This document shows, piece by piece, positions 55,644 through 63,960 of a stretch of DNA of 64,000 bases. Location: positions 527,541-591,540 of the forward strand of contig NZ_JBEXMJ010000002.1 of assembly GCF_040610475.1 (NCBI RefSeq). The letters run 5' to 3'. This DNA is from Actinopolymorpha sp. NPDC004070. GTDB lineage: Bacteria > Actinomycetota > Actinomycetes > Propionibacteriales > Actinopolymorphaceae. The notes under the pieces are model-generated. The model was not told the DNA's origin, did no database searches, and saw only the letters and a list, made by a program, of their open reading frames with translations. The translations under genes and the position numbers were made by a program. Position 1 is the first letter of the stretch, and the number at the start of each line of letters is the position of its first letter.

Positions 55644-56564
55644 ATGCGCTTCTCGATCTCCATACCGCAGCACTACCCCGACGGCAGCTTCGACCCGGGC
55701 GCGTTCCGCGCCTACCTCGCCCGGGCCGAGGAGCTCGGCTTCGACAGCGCCTGGACGCAGGAGCAGGTGCTGGGCACGATGCCGCATCTGGCGCCGATCG
55801 AGACCATGACGTACGCCGCGGCCTGCACCGAGCGGCTGCGGTTGGGGTGTGCGGTGCTGGTCAGTTCGCTGCACAGCCCGGTCCACCTCGCCAAGAGCGT
55901 CAGCACCCTCGACCAGCTCAGCCGGGGGCGGATCGACGTCGGGCTCGGCATCGGCGGCCGGCAGCGTGCGGTGGCGGCGTTCGGCGTCGACCCCGACAGC
56001 CTCAACCGGCGGTTCACCGAAGGGCTGGAGGTGATGAGGGCCTGCTGGACGCAGCCGCGGGTCACCTTCGCCGGCAAGTTCTGGCAGCTGGAGGAGGCCG
56101 CGATGGAGCCGAAGCCGTTCCAGAAGCCGCATCCCCCGGTCTGGTTCGGCGGCAGCCATCCCAACGCGCTGCGCCGGGCGGTCCGGCTGGCCGACGCGTT
56201 CATGGGTGCGGGGTCGACCACCACGGAGCAGTTCGCCGGCCAGGTGCGGACCCTGCGGGCCACGCTCGCCGAGACCGGTCGCGACGAGAAGGACCTCCCG
56301 ATCGCCAAGCGGGTCTACATCGCCGTCGACGACGACCTCGAGCGCGGCCGTGCCCGGATCGGCGCGGCACTGGACCGGCTCTACGGCTACTTCGGCCTGA
56401 GCAACCTGACGGCACTCGCCGTCTACGGCCCACCGGAGGAGTGCGTGCGCGGGCTGCGCGCGGTGGCCGACGCGGGCGCCGCGACGATCCTGCTCAACCC
56501 GATGTACGACGACGCCGAGCAGATGGAACGCCTGGCCGCGGAGGTGGTTCCCGCGCTGACGTAG
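55644..56564 (+). CDS. LLM-class F420-dependent oxidoreductase
   Basis: 306-aa luciferase-like TIM-barrel protein. It opens with MRFSISIPQHYPDG; DSAWTQEQVLG, LRLGCAVLVSSLHSPVHLAKSV and GLGIGGRQRAVAAFGVD are family-typical, and PPVWFGGSHPNALRRAVRLADAF forms the cofactor region. The substrate is unknown. TAACGT ends exactly 6 nt before the ATG without a ribosome site, so the transcript is probably leaderless. It is convergent with the SRPBCC gene. Confidence 0.88.
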   Translation: MRFSISIPQHYPDGSFDPGAFRAYLARAEELGFDSAWTQEQVLGTMPHLAPIETMTYAAACTERLRLGCAVLVSSLHSPVHLAKSVSTLDQLSRGRIDVGLGIGGRQRAVAAFGVDPDSLNRRFTEGLEVMRACWTQPRVTFAGKFWQLEEAAMEPKPFQKPHPPVWFGGSHPNALRRAVRLADAFMGAGSTTTEQFAGQVRTLRATLAETGRDEKDLPIAKRVYIAVDDDLERGRARIGAALDRLYGYFGLSNLTALAVYGPPEECVRGLRAVADAGAATILLNPMYDDAEQMERLAAEVVPALT

Positions 56565-56598
56565 ACGCCGCAGGTCTCGGGCCGGCCGGGGATCAGCC

Positions 56599-56626
56599 GG
56601 CCACGATCAGCTGGCCACGATCAGCT
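56599..56626. repeat. 14-bp tandem duplication at the SRPBCC gene end
   Basis: GGCCACGATCAGCT is present at 56599-56612 and 56613-56626 without spacer. The second copy contains the minus-strand stop codon of the SRPBCC gene. Confidence 0.9.
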
Positions 56627-57061
56627 GGCCGGCGCGCCGTCGGCGAGGGCGGCGAACCGGTCCAGGATGTTCGGCCACTCGGTGAACTTCGAGCGTTCGG
56701 CGGCGTTGTCGGCGTTCCATCCGCCGTGCTCGAAGCGCATTCGGCAGCCGCCGTCGTGTGGGCCGAACTTTACGGTGATCTCGCTGGGATGGCCGGACGG
56801 CTGCGCCAGGGTCGAGGTGTAGGCGAGCCGGCGGCCCGGCTCCCAGACCGTCACCCATCCCCAGCCGTACTCCTCGCCGTCACGATGTGACTCGAACACC
56901 CGGCCGCCCACGCGCGGCTCGATCGTCACGGCGGTCAGCGTCTGCGCGTTCGCGGTGTAACTCGGATGCCACCACGAGGCGATGTCGCCGGTGTAGACCT
57001 CGAAGGCGCGTTCGGGTCCGCACCGCAGGACGTACTCGTGCACGATCGGATCGAGTTCCAT
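56621..57061 (-). CDS. SRPBCC/AHSA1-like domain protein
   Basis: 146 aa with the START-like helix-grip fold: PERAFEVYTGDIASWWHP near the N-terminus, EPRVGGRVFESHRDGEEYGWG in the middle and a C-terminal GGWNADNAAERSKFTEWPN helix. Members bind hydrophobic ligands or act as Hsp90 co-factors. The role is unknown. GATACT ends 6 nt before the ATG and no ribosome site is visible. Confidence 0.85.
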   Translation of the reverse strand: MELDPIVHEYVLRCGPERAFEVYTGDIASWWHPSYTANAQTLTAVTIEPRVGGRVFESHRDGEEYGWGWVTVWEPGRRLAYTSTLAQPSGHPSEITVKFGPHDGGCRMRFEHGGWNADNAAERSKFTEWPNILDRFAALADGAPAS

Positions 57062-57401
57062 GCGCGAAGTATCGCCGAGAGGTTGTTTCCCCGGACACCT
57101 TTGTTTCCCGGCAGGTTGTTGCCCCAGACCGTCGGCCCGCGAAAGTCGGGGCGATCTGCCCCGCCCGCGTGTTCCCTGCAGGCGGTGCTCGCGGCATGCG
57201 GTGGTTCAGGTCGACAGCCACGAAGGATGCCGAGACGACACCGTCGACGGACCCGGCTCCGGACGGCGCTGTTTTCCGGAGGCGAGTGATCACGGTGTCG
57301 CCCGACGCACCCACCCGGCTTCCCCTGCAGAGTGCGGTGCCGACCGGAACGCCGCGTCCCACCCCGGAAGCGATGACCCGCCGTCTGCCGCCCACTCGTT
57401 G
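57062..57401. other. intergenic region without supported gene
   Basis: 340 bp upstream of the SRPBCC gene and downstream of the DUF998 gene. A plus-strand frame from ATG 57196 runs on into the DUF998 antisense strand but shows no family features and no ribosome site, so I do not call it. No hairpin terminator or operator stands out. Confidence 0.45.
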
Positions 57402-58115
57402 TCAATCGGACGTGGACGGTCGTCCGGCCAGGCCGCGCAGCAGCGTAAGTGCCAGCCACCCGAGCCAGCCCATCCCGACCACCAGCGTGAGCCGCTGGAA
57501 GAGCCCGCCGACCGGCGCCAGTGCGGTCTGCTGGGAGAACCCCGCGCTGGAAAGGAAGAACAGGGCCAAGAACACCACCGCGGTCGCCACCGAGTACGCC
57601 GCCCTGCCCCGATGACCGGCGCGGGCGAACCGATAGCCGACCACGCAGCAGGCCAGCGGCAGCCCGAGGAAGACGAGCGCCGAGAACGCGTCGTGCAGGT
57701 TTCCCGTCGTCGTCTGCGGGGCGGGTACCGGAGTGCCGGGCGGATAGTCGCCGACCGGGTCCGTGGCGAAGACGCCGGCGCCGAGCAGGCCCACCGCGAC
57801 CCCGCCGAGCAGGATGGGCGCCCAGACGCCGGCGGCGTACATCCGTCGCAACGCCGGCCGGGACCCGACCGCGAAGGCGAGCAGGAGGATGCCGGTGAGG
57901 AGGAAGTTCGCGCGCTGGGTCCAGCCGTACTCCCCGAGCGCCAGCGAGCTCACCGGGTGCCGCAGGGCGCTGTAACCGGGACGGGTCGCTCCCTCGACGA
58001 GGAACGCGACGACGAACACGATCGGACCCACGACCCCGCAGGTGAGCAGAGCGCGTTCGCGGCCGGACGTGGACCGCGCAGCGGCCGGATGGGGCCGCGA
58101 GACTCCCTCGGACAT
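57402..58115 (-). CDS. DUF998 membrane protein
   Basis: 237 aa with six membrane helices (GVVGPIVFVVAFLVEG; FLLTGILLLAFAVGSRPAL; APILLGGVAVGLLGAGVFAT; LVFLGLPLACCVVGYRFA; VATAVVFLALFFLSS; VVGMGWLGWLALTLL). PGYSALRHPVSSLALGEYGW and GLGAGVFATDPV-like segments are the DUF998 signatures. The function is unknown. GACAAT ends 6 nt before the ATG and no ribosome site is seen. Confidence 0.87.
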   Translation of the reverse strand: MSEGVSRPHPAAARSTSGRERALLTCGVVGPIVFVVAFLVEGATRPGYSALRHPVSSLALGEYGWTQRANFLLTGILLLAFAVGSRPALRRMYAAGVWAPILLGGVAVGLLGAGVFATDPVGDYPPGTPVPAPQTTTGNLHDAFSALVFLGLPLACCVVGYRFARAGHRGRAAYSVATAVVFLALFFLSSAGFSQQTALAPVGGLFQRLTLVVGMGWLGWLALTLLRGLAGRPSTSD

Positions 58116-58154
58116 GCGGCCATTGTCACCGAGTTCAGCGTTGTCGCGGCGAAG

Positions 58155-58961
58155 TCAGCCGGATCGCCACGTCCGATGCGCGTGTACGCCGAGCCGGTCC
58201 GGACTCGACAGTTTCCACAGCCAGCCGATCGGGCGCAGCCCGAGGCGCGCGGCCACCCGCTGGGAGGAGAGGTTGTCCGCGGACGTGCTGTAGAACGGCA
58301 GCCGCCCCGTACCCCGGGTCAACGTCGCCCAGTGCGCGGTGACCGTGGTGGCGAGCCCGCGCCCTCGCGCGTCCGGGTGGGTCCAGACTCCGGCCTCGGC
58401 GCCCCGGGAGTCGGCGACCGGAGTGTGCGCGACGGCGAGGACGAGTGCGTCGCGGACCGCGATCGCCCACGGGCCGAGCGACCCGCTGAGCAGGTCGGCC
58501 CACTCCTCACCGGTCCAGGTGGCGGGGGTCGCGGCGGCGCGCAGGACCTCCCTGGCCTCGGTCCCGTCGTCGGAGCGCACGATCCGTACGGCTGCCGCGT
58601 CGTTGTCGTACGTACGCCCGTCGGTGTTCGGCGTCACCGTGCTCGGGACCAGGTAACTCGGCCCGGCCGAGACCACCACCGGGCCGAGCGAGCCGGTGAT
58701 TCGTTGCCGGCAGTACGAGAGAAACTCCGGCGGCCGACCGGGTTCGGCGTCCCCTTGCATGCCTTCCACCGCGGCCTCGAACGTCTTGGTCAGGTCGTCG
58801 GCCACGTCGTCGGGCACGTCCTCACCGACCGCCAGCATGTGGCCGTCGTCGGCGACGCCGAGGACGACGTGGTGTGCCTTCCGCAGTCGCCCGCGGGCGT
58901 CTCGGTTCCAGAGGACGTCCATCTCCGTGGCGAGCAGGTCGACGGATCGGGTAGCCGGCAT
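58155..58961 (-). CDS. GNAT family N-acetyltransferase
   Basis: 268 aa, with the GNAT domain in the C-terminal half: GAEAGVWTHPDARGRGLATTVTAHWA is the acetyl-CoA loop, followed by STSADNLSSQRVAARLGLRPIGWLWKL. The N-terminal half (about 130 residues) looks like a degenerate second GNAT-like domain. The substrate is unknown. TAGGGT ends 7 nt upstream of the ATG without a ribosome site, so the mRNA is probably leaderless. Confidence 0.82.
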   Translation of the reverse strand: MPATRSVDLLATEMDVLWNRDARGRLRKAHHVVLGVADDGHMLAVGEDVPDDVADDLTKTFEAAVEGMQGDAEPGRPPEFLSYCRQRITGSLGPVVVSAGPSYLVPSTVTPNTDGRTYDNDAAAVRIVRSDDGTEAREVLRAAATPATWTGEEWADLLSGSLGPWAIAVRDALVLAVAHTPVADSRGAEAGVWTHPDARGRGLATTVTAHWATLTRGTGRLPFYSTSADNLSSQRVAARLGLRPIGWLWKLSSPDRLGVHAHRTWRSG

Positions 58962-59156
58962 GGAGGCAGACCCTACCGACGTCGTCGAGGACTCCGACAG
59001 TGCTTTCCGTCCGGGTGACGCGGCGCGGTCCGTACCCTCGCCCGTCGTGGCTTCCCGGGCCGGCCGTGATCACGTCACGCCGGGCCGCCGGCAGTACCAC
59101 GGTGATAGCCGACTCCCGGGGGATGCCGGTGCCCGTCGCCCACGCGGTAGGCAAGG

Positions 59157-59909
59157 TCAGGTTGACAGGCAGCACGCGACATCTCCTCCGGATGTGCTCT
59201 GGGACACGACCTCGAAGCCGGCACGGGTGAGTTCCGCACGAAGCGCTTCCGGCCGCAGGTGGCGGCGATGCGGCAGATACCAGATGCCGTCGGTCCGCGT
59301 CGCGCTGTCCAGTTCCTCTCCGGCGGCGACCGGGGCCGGCACCTCCTCGTAGCAGATGCCGGTGGCCTCGTCGTACCGGAATCCGTCCTCGTAGTCACGC
59401 TCCGGCTCGTACATCGCCGTCGAGACCAGGTAGTGGCCGCCGGACGCGAGCCGGGCGCGCACCGCGGCGTACAGGTCGGCCCGGTCCGCGTCCGTGACGA
59501 TGGATTGCAGGCAGAAGCTGTCCACCACGAGGTCGTACCTCTCGTCGGCGGGTACTTTCGCCAGTGCGCACATGTCCTGGACGTCGAACCTGATGTCAAG
59601 GCCGCGTTGCCGCGCGAACTCGCGAGCGAGTGCGATCGCCCGTGGGATCAGGTCGACGGCGTGGACCCGGAACCCCCGCGAGGCGAGGAAACAGGCTGCC
59701 GGACCGGTGCCACAGCCGTACTCGAGTACGTTCACCTCTGCCGGCGCCGGCAGGTCGAGTCGCGCCAGGGTGCGTTCGAGGAACCGCCGGTTGGGGAACT
59801 CCTCATAGGAGTTCGGGCTGCCGCTCTCGAAGAGTTCGTCCCACTGGGTGAGCCCGCGCCGTGCGATCTGTTCGTACGCGGCTTCGTGTTCGGCGTAGTA
59901 GTACGGCAT
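59157..59909 (-). CDS. class I SAM-dependent methyltransferase
   Basis: 250 aa. It begins MPYYYAEHEAAYEQIARRGL; motif I is VLEYGCGTGPAACFLAS, motif II VHAVDLIPRAIALAREFA, and YDLVVDSFCLQSIVTDADR is the post-I region. It contains a Cys-rich end (DVACCLST). The substrate is not known. GGAGGTC lies upstream of the ATG (minus strand). It stands alone. Confidence 0.87.
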   Translation of the reverse strand: MPYYYAEHEAAYEQIARRGLTQWDELFESGSPNSYEEFPNRRFLERTLARLDLPAPAEVNVLEYGCGTGPAACFLASRGFRVHAVDLIPRAIALAREFARQRGLDIRFDVQDMCALAKVPADERYDLVVDSFCLQSIVTDADRADLYAAVRARLASGGHYLVSTAMYEPERDYEDGFRYDEATGICYEEVPAPVAAGEELDSATRTDGIWYLPHRRHLRPEALRAELTRAGFEVVSQSTSGGDVACCLST

Positions 59910-60026
59910 GTCAGACCTCCGTGCTCGCGACCCGGGCCGGCGGACGCCGCCAGTCTTGCTGGTGCGGCAAGCACGTGTACAACGACTTTAGGACGCGTGC
60001 GCAGCCGGGAACGGCTCGCTCGGGCT

Positions 60027-61682
60027 TCAGGGGCGGAGGATTCTCTGCTGTCGATCCACCCACTCCGGCGGTACGTATTCGGGGTGGCCGTGTGCTCCCA
60101 TGCGGACTTGCCATCCTTTGTGGTGGACGGTGACGTGGTGGTAGCGGCACAGGAGTACGCCGTTGTTCAGGTCTGTTGGGCCGCCGTGGTCCCAGGCGGT
60201 CATGTGATGGGTGATGCAGCGTGGTTCGGGGATGTTGCAGCCGGGGAAGTGGCAGTGGCTGCCGTCGCGGATCGCCAGAGCACGGCGCTGGTGTTCTTTG
60301 AAGTACCGGTCGGAGCGGCCGAGGTCGAGCACGTGCCCGTCTCCTGCGAGGACGACGGGGATGAGGTCGGCCTCGCACGCCAGCCGTCGCACGGTGGCGG
60401 CGGAGATGGCTTTGCCGTCGGTGCCGAGGTAGCGGGCTGATCCGCCGCCTCCGCATTTCGGGCACCCGTCGTGCGGGTCGATGGCAGCCTCCGACCCGGC
60501 CGTACCGGGTTTGGTGTTCGGTTGTGGGCGCTGCCCCGGTGTTCGAGGTGGCGGTATCCCGTCCCCGAGCGAACCTGTGTCGGGTGATGGCCGTTTCGGC
60601 TTACCTACTTGTGCCTTCCGGCCTTCGCCCTGGCCTGCTGCCTCCCGCGGTGTCGGTTCACCGGCGTGGCCAGGCTTCTTGGCCGCACTCCCAGCGGTGT
60701 TGGTCGCCTTCGCAGTCCCGTACTTGGGGTCGGTGCTGGGGCAGGTGCAGGGCCTGGGGCGGATGGGGGTGGCGGTGTCGTCGATGGTCCCCGCACCCGT
60801 GCCCTTCAGGAGGGTGTCGAGGGGGATGGTGACCGTGACCTGGGGTGGTCTGCCGCCGCGGACGGGTGCGGTGGAGGCGGCGGCGAGCAGGCCGAGCGCT
60901 TCGGCGAACGCGTCCCCGCGCCGCTGCTCGATCGAACGCAGATCCGGCTCCGGTCCTTTGTTGGGTTCGGCGAGGGGTTCGATGATCTTGCGGAGCAGTT
61001 CCATCTCCCACACCGGCAGGGTGATCCGCACCGACTCCGACTGCGGGATCCCGTTGGGGACGTAGCGAAGGGAGCGTTTCTGTTCGGCCTTGCGGTCCTT
61101 GCGCTCCAACTCCTCTCCCAGCAGCCGTTCGGCCTCTTCGGGGGCGATCCGTTCCAGCAGGGGCTCGCCCAGCCTGCGGAGCTCGTCGGGGTTGTGGGTC
61201 CGGGCGGCCTCGATCAGGAACTCCTCACCCCGGTCACGTTCGTCAGCACCGACGTATTCGGGGAGTTTCTTGATCGCCTCGGCGATCACGCCGGCCTGCC
61301 GGGCCGACACCACCCCCGCCGCCAACGCCTCACCGGTCAGCCGGGCCTCCTTATCCAGGACCCTGGCCAGCCCCACGGCGGCGGACGCTTCCTTCTGTGC
61401 GTACCGCTGCGCGGTGCGCAGGTAGACCGTGGCGTTCGGCGAGCCGGTCAGCTTCCCGATGTCACAGGCTTCGGCCTGGCGGACCAGGGCCAGTTCCAGT
61501 GCTTCGAAGCGGGCCTTCTTCGCCCGCGCCCTGGCGAGCACCAGCCCGCACTCCTCCGCGGTCAAAGAGCCCTTCGAGACCACCCACGCCTCGTCCAGGA
61601 ACGGGTCCACCGAGTCGAGCGCAGCCAGGATCCGGTCGGCGGCACCGCCACCGGTCCAGGCACCCCACTCACTCGAAGACAT
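60027..61682 (-). CDS. DUF222/HNH endonuclease domain protein (13E12-type)
   Basis: 551 aa. The helical DUF222 domain (about 40-270) contains RARAKKARFEALELALVRQ, RLTGEALAAGVVSARQAGVI and QSESVRITLPVWEMELLRK. A low-complexity Pro/Gly/Lys linker with CTCPSTDPKYG follows (about 285-400). After a short zinc-ribbon-like CPKCGGGG comes the HNH nuclease: CHFPGCNIPEPRCITHHMTA and HGGPTDLNNGVLLCRYHH. These are multi-copy, often mobile actinobacterial genes of uncertain role. The ATG is preceded by a region with a perfect TTGTCCACA box (61720-61728). Confidence 0.9.
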   Translation of the reverse strand: MSSSEWGAWTGGGAADRILAALDSVDPFLDEAWVVSKGSLTAEECGLVLARARAKKARFEALELALVRQAEACDIGKLTGSPNATVYLRTAQRYAQKEASAAVGLARVLDKEARLTGEALAAGVVSARQAGVIAEAIKKLPEYVGADERDRGEEFLIEAARTHNPDELRRLGEPLLERIAPEEAERLLGEELERKDRKAEQKRSLRYVPNGIPQSESVRITLPVWEMELLRKIIEPLAEPNKGPEPDLRSIEQRRGDAFAEALGLLAAASTAPVRGGRPPQVTVTIPLDTLLKGTGAGTIDDTATPIRPRPCTCPSTDPKYGTAKATNTAGSAAKKPGHAGEPTPREAAGQGEGRKAQVGKPKRPSPDTGSLGDGIPPPRTPGQRPQPNTKPGTAGSEAAIDPHDGCPKCGGGGSARYLGTDGKAISAATVRRLACEADLIPVVLAGDGHVLDLGRSDRYFKEHQRRALAIRDGSHCHFPGCNIPEPRCITHHMTAWDHGGPTDLNNGVLLCRYHHVTVHHKGWQVRMGAHGHPEYVPPEWVDRQQRILRP

Positions 61683-61719
61683 GATCGAATGCTATCGGCG
61701 ACCACCGACAAGCGAGCCG

Positions 61720-61728
61720 TTGTCCACA
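61720..61728. promoter_or_regulatory. DnaA-box-like site
   Basis: A perfect TTGTCCACA lies 38 bp upstream of the DUF222/HNH gene start, in the 289-bp divergent gap shared with the UMP kinase gene. It is the third intergenic perfect copy in the window. Confidence 0.4.
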
Positions 61729-61971
61729 AGGGAAAGTCGACGAAGACGGGTGATGTCCGTAGGTACACGAGGTCACCTGTTCACCTGTGGATCGAAGCAG
61801 CGCCAACCGGCAGTCGCGCCGACTCGACGGTGACCGCTCGTAGTCGCCACGCGGGGGATGTTGACACCCCGTGAGTCCGGGCAACGAGTGCGCCGGTCGC
61901 CGACGTACGCCCCAGTAGAGTGCGGGGCGCCGCGGCACCCCGGCCGCGACGCAGAACGAGGGGACGCATGC

Positions 61972-62709
61972 ATGTCTCGGTACGGACGCATCCTAATCAA
62001 ACTCAGCGGCCAGGCCGTGGCGGGCGCGCAGAACTCCGGGTTCAGCGCGGACGCGCTCGACCACCTCGCACGAGAGGTCCTGCGCGCGCGTGACCTCGGC
62101 CTCCAGGTCGCGATCGTCGTCGGCGGCGGCAACGTCTTCCGCGGGAGTTCTGCCGACGAGTGGGGCATCGACCGCGTGGAGGCCGACAGTATCGGCATGC
62201 TGAGCACGCTGATCAACGCGATCCTCCTGCGGGGCAAGATCAGTGCGCTGAGCGACCACGACGTACGCGTGATGACCGCGATCCCGATCAACTCCGTCGC
62301 CGAGCCGTACATCCGGCTTCGCGCGCTCAACCACCTGTCCAAGGGCAAGATCGTCGTACTCGCCTGCGGCATCGGCCAGCCCTACGTCACCACCGACTAC
62401 CCGTCGGTCCAGCGTGCCGCCGAGATCGACGCGGACGCGATCCTGGTTGCCAAGCACGGGGCCGACGGGGTGTACGAGAGCGACCCGAACGTCGACAAGG
62501 ACGCGCGCCGCTACCGTTCGATCAGCTACGACCGGGTCCTGGCGCAGGGCCTGCGGGTGATGGACCAGGCCGCGTTCATCCTCGCCCGGGACCAGAAGCT
62601 TCCCCTGCACGTCTTCGACATCGACCGGGCCGGGGTGATGGCCGGCATCTGCCAGGGCGAGGAGCACGGCACCTACATCGCCGGCGACGTCCCGACCGAA
62701 TGGGCGTAG
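61972..62709 (+). CDS. pyrH: UMP kinase-like protein (PyrH paralogue)
   Basis: 245 aa of the amino-acid-kinase fold. ILIKLSGQAVAG gives the phosphate-binding Lys and Gly. VAIVVGGGNVFRG, GMLSTLINAILL and GQPYVTTDYPSVQRAAEIDADAIL follow, and HGADGVYESDPN and GVMAGICQGEEHGTYI close it. It should phosphorylate UMP to UDP. The usual TTDTAAALRAAEI is altered here, and the gene is not in the tsf-frr neighbourhood, so it is likely a second, divergent copy. GAACGAGGGGAC precedes the ATG, and a -10-like TAGAGT lies at 61916-61921. A strong terminator follows. Confidence 0.85.
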   Translation: MSRYGRILIKLSGQAVAGAQNSGFSADALDHLAREVLRARDLGLQVAIVVGGGNVFRGSSADEWGIDRVEADSIGMLSTLINAILLRGKISALSDHDVRVMTAIPINSVAEPYIRLRALNHLSKGKIVVLACGIGQPYVTTDYPSVQRAAEIDADAILVAKHGADGVYESDPNVDKDARRYRSISYDRVLAQGLRVMDQAAFILARDQKLPLHVFDIDRAGVMAGICQGEEHGTYIAGDVPTEWA

Positions 62710-62741
62710 GGCTCCGGCCCACCTCGCCGAACCACACGCAG

Positions 62742-62782
62742 GCCGTATCCCTCGTCAATGACTCCTTGACGAGGGATACGGC
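62742..62782 (+). terminator. long perfect hairpin terminator of the UMP kinase gene
   Basis: Arms GCCGTATCCCTCGTCAA (62742-62758) and TTGACGAGGGATACGGC (62766-62782) form a perfect 17-bp stem with a 7-nt loop, 33 bp after the stop codon. A TCTGTG stretch follows instead of a pure T-run. Confidence 0.88.
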
Positions 62783-62927
62783 TCTGTGCAGATGAACGCG
62801 TTGATACAGGCTCAGCCCGCCAGTCGGGCAACGCCAGCGGTTCGACCCGGCGGAACGCCGCGGTGGAATGGCGTTGCTCGCCAAGCTCCCGCGCGGCGTT
62901 CGTCCGGCTCCATGCGTTCATCTTTCG

Positions 62928-63413
62928 CTAGCGGGCGATCCGGGTGATGCGGGCAGCAGCCTGGCGGGTGGCGATCCACGCCGCAGCGGTGGTGGCGAGC
63001 CGTAGGGCGTTCAAGCGATACCAGGTCCGCAGGAGTTCCTCCCGTTCAGCGGCCGGTGACTGCTCGGTGGCGAAGAACAGCCTGAGATTGAGGGGTACGA
63101 GAACGGCGGTCACCGCGGCACCGGAGATGGAGCAGGAGGCCGCGACGACGAGCCATCTCCGAGACTCCGGGCAGTCGTCCCATCCGGACCAGACCGCGGC
63201 GAGCGAGGCCGGAAACGTCGCAGGAACGGCGGGAACGTAGTAGCGCAGCGGACTTCCGGGACCGAGCGGCGAATGCGCACGCTCACACTCGGCGCCGGCA
63301 GCCAGCCGGTCCGGAACCCTGACCACGGCTTCGTAGAGATTGCCGAAGAACCAGTGAGCATGTCCGAGCTGGGCGAGCGTCAGCAGTCGCCCGGTGAGCC
63401 GTCGCCTGCGCAT
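62928..63413 (-). CDS. DUF1772-like membrane protein
   Basis: 161 aa with an N-terminal amphipathic segment LAQLGHAHWFFGNLYEAVVRVPD, then helices near WLVVAASCSISGAAVTAVLVP and LNALRLATTAAAWIA. The HAHWFFGNLYEA and R...N..RL pattern is that of small DUF1772/anthrone-oxygenase-like membrane proteins. Its function is unknown. TACGAT ends 6 nt before the ATG, so it is probably leaderless. Only 34 bp separate it from the divergent GNAT gene. Confidence 0.65.
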   Translation of the reverse strand: MRRRRLTGRLLTLAQLGHAHWFFGNLYEAVVRVPDRLAAGAECERAHSPLGPGSPLRYYVPAVPATFPASLAAVWSGWDDCPESRRWLVVAASCSISGAAVTAVLVPLNLRLFFATEQSPAAEREELLRTWYRLNALRLATTAAAWIATRQAAARITRIAR

Positions 63414-63419
63414 CGACCC

Positions 63420-63441
63420 ATCGTAGGGAACTGCATAGAGT
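63420..63441. promoter_or_regulatory. compact divergent promoter pair for two leaderless genes
   Basis: ATCGTA (63420-63425; TACGAT on the minus strand) ends 6 nt before the DUF1772-like ATG. TAGAGT (63436-63441) ends 6 nt before the GNAT GTG. Both -10 elements sit in a 34-bp gap, so each -35 region must lie within or beyond the other promoter. Confidence 0.6.
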
Positions 63442-63447
63442 CAGGCC

Positions 63448-63912
63448 GTGACCATCAAGATCCGCGAGGCGACGCAGGCCGAGACGGCCGAGCTGGCGAG
63501 GCTCCGCTGGCGATCCACCTTCGAGCGCCAGCCGGGGCCGGAGCCGGTCGACGGCCTCGACGACTACGTCCGGAGCTTCTCGGCGTGGTGGGAGCGGCGC
63601 GAGGACTACGTGGCCGTGGTGGCGGCGGACGGAACGCGACTCGTCGGCGTGGGGTTCCTCGCGCTGGCCGGTCGCGTGCCCGTGCCGGGCGACCTGGACC
63701 GGCGTACCGGCGACATCCAGTCGGTCTTCGTATTGCCGGACTACCGCGGCCAGGGTATCGGTTCGATGGTCGTACGCGCGCTCGTCGACCACGGCCGGGA
63801 GCGCGGCTGCAGCCGGGTCACCGTCCATTCCGGCACCCGCGCGGTCCCGGTCTACGAGCGCGTCGGTTTCCAGCACGACCAGCACCTGATGGTGCATCCG
63901 CTCACCGACTGA
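63448..63912 (+). CDS. GNAT family N-acetyltransferase
   Basis: 154 aa. The acetyl-CoA motif is FVLPDYRGQGIGSMVVRALVDHG, preceded by the strand DIQSV and followed by RVTVHSGTRAVPVYERVGF. It resembles acetyltransferases acting on small molecules or protein N-termini. The GTG at 63448 has TAGAGT ending 6 nt upstream, so the transcript is probably leaderless. It is divergent from the DUF1772-like gene. Confidence 0.87.
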   Translation: MTIKIREATQAETAELARLRWRSTFERQPGPEPVDGLDDYVRSFSAWWERREDYVAVVAADGTRLVGVGFLALAGRVPVPGDLDRRTGDIQSVFVLPDYRGQGIGSMVVRALVDHGRERGCSRVTVHSGTRAVPVYERVGFQHDQHLMVHPLTD

Positions 63913-63960
63913 CCGCACGGCTGGTCAGGCCGGCGCCTCGCGGCGTATCGTCTGCTGGCC

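Noticed and set aside
57196..57615. Plus-strand frame from ATG 57196 as a small gene
   Set aside because: Most of its length is antisense to the well-supported DUF998 gene, and there is no ribosome site, -10 box or recognisable domain.
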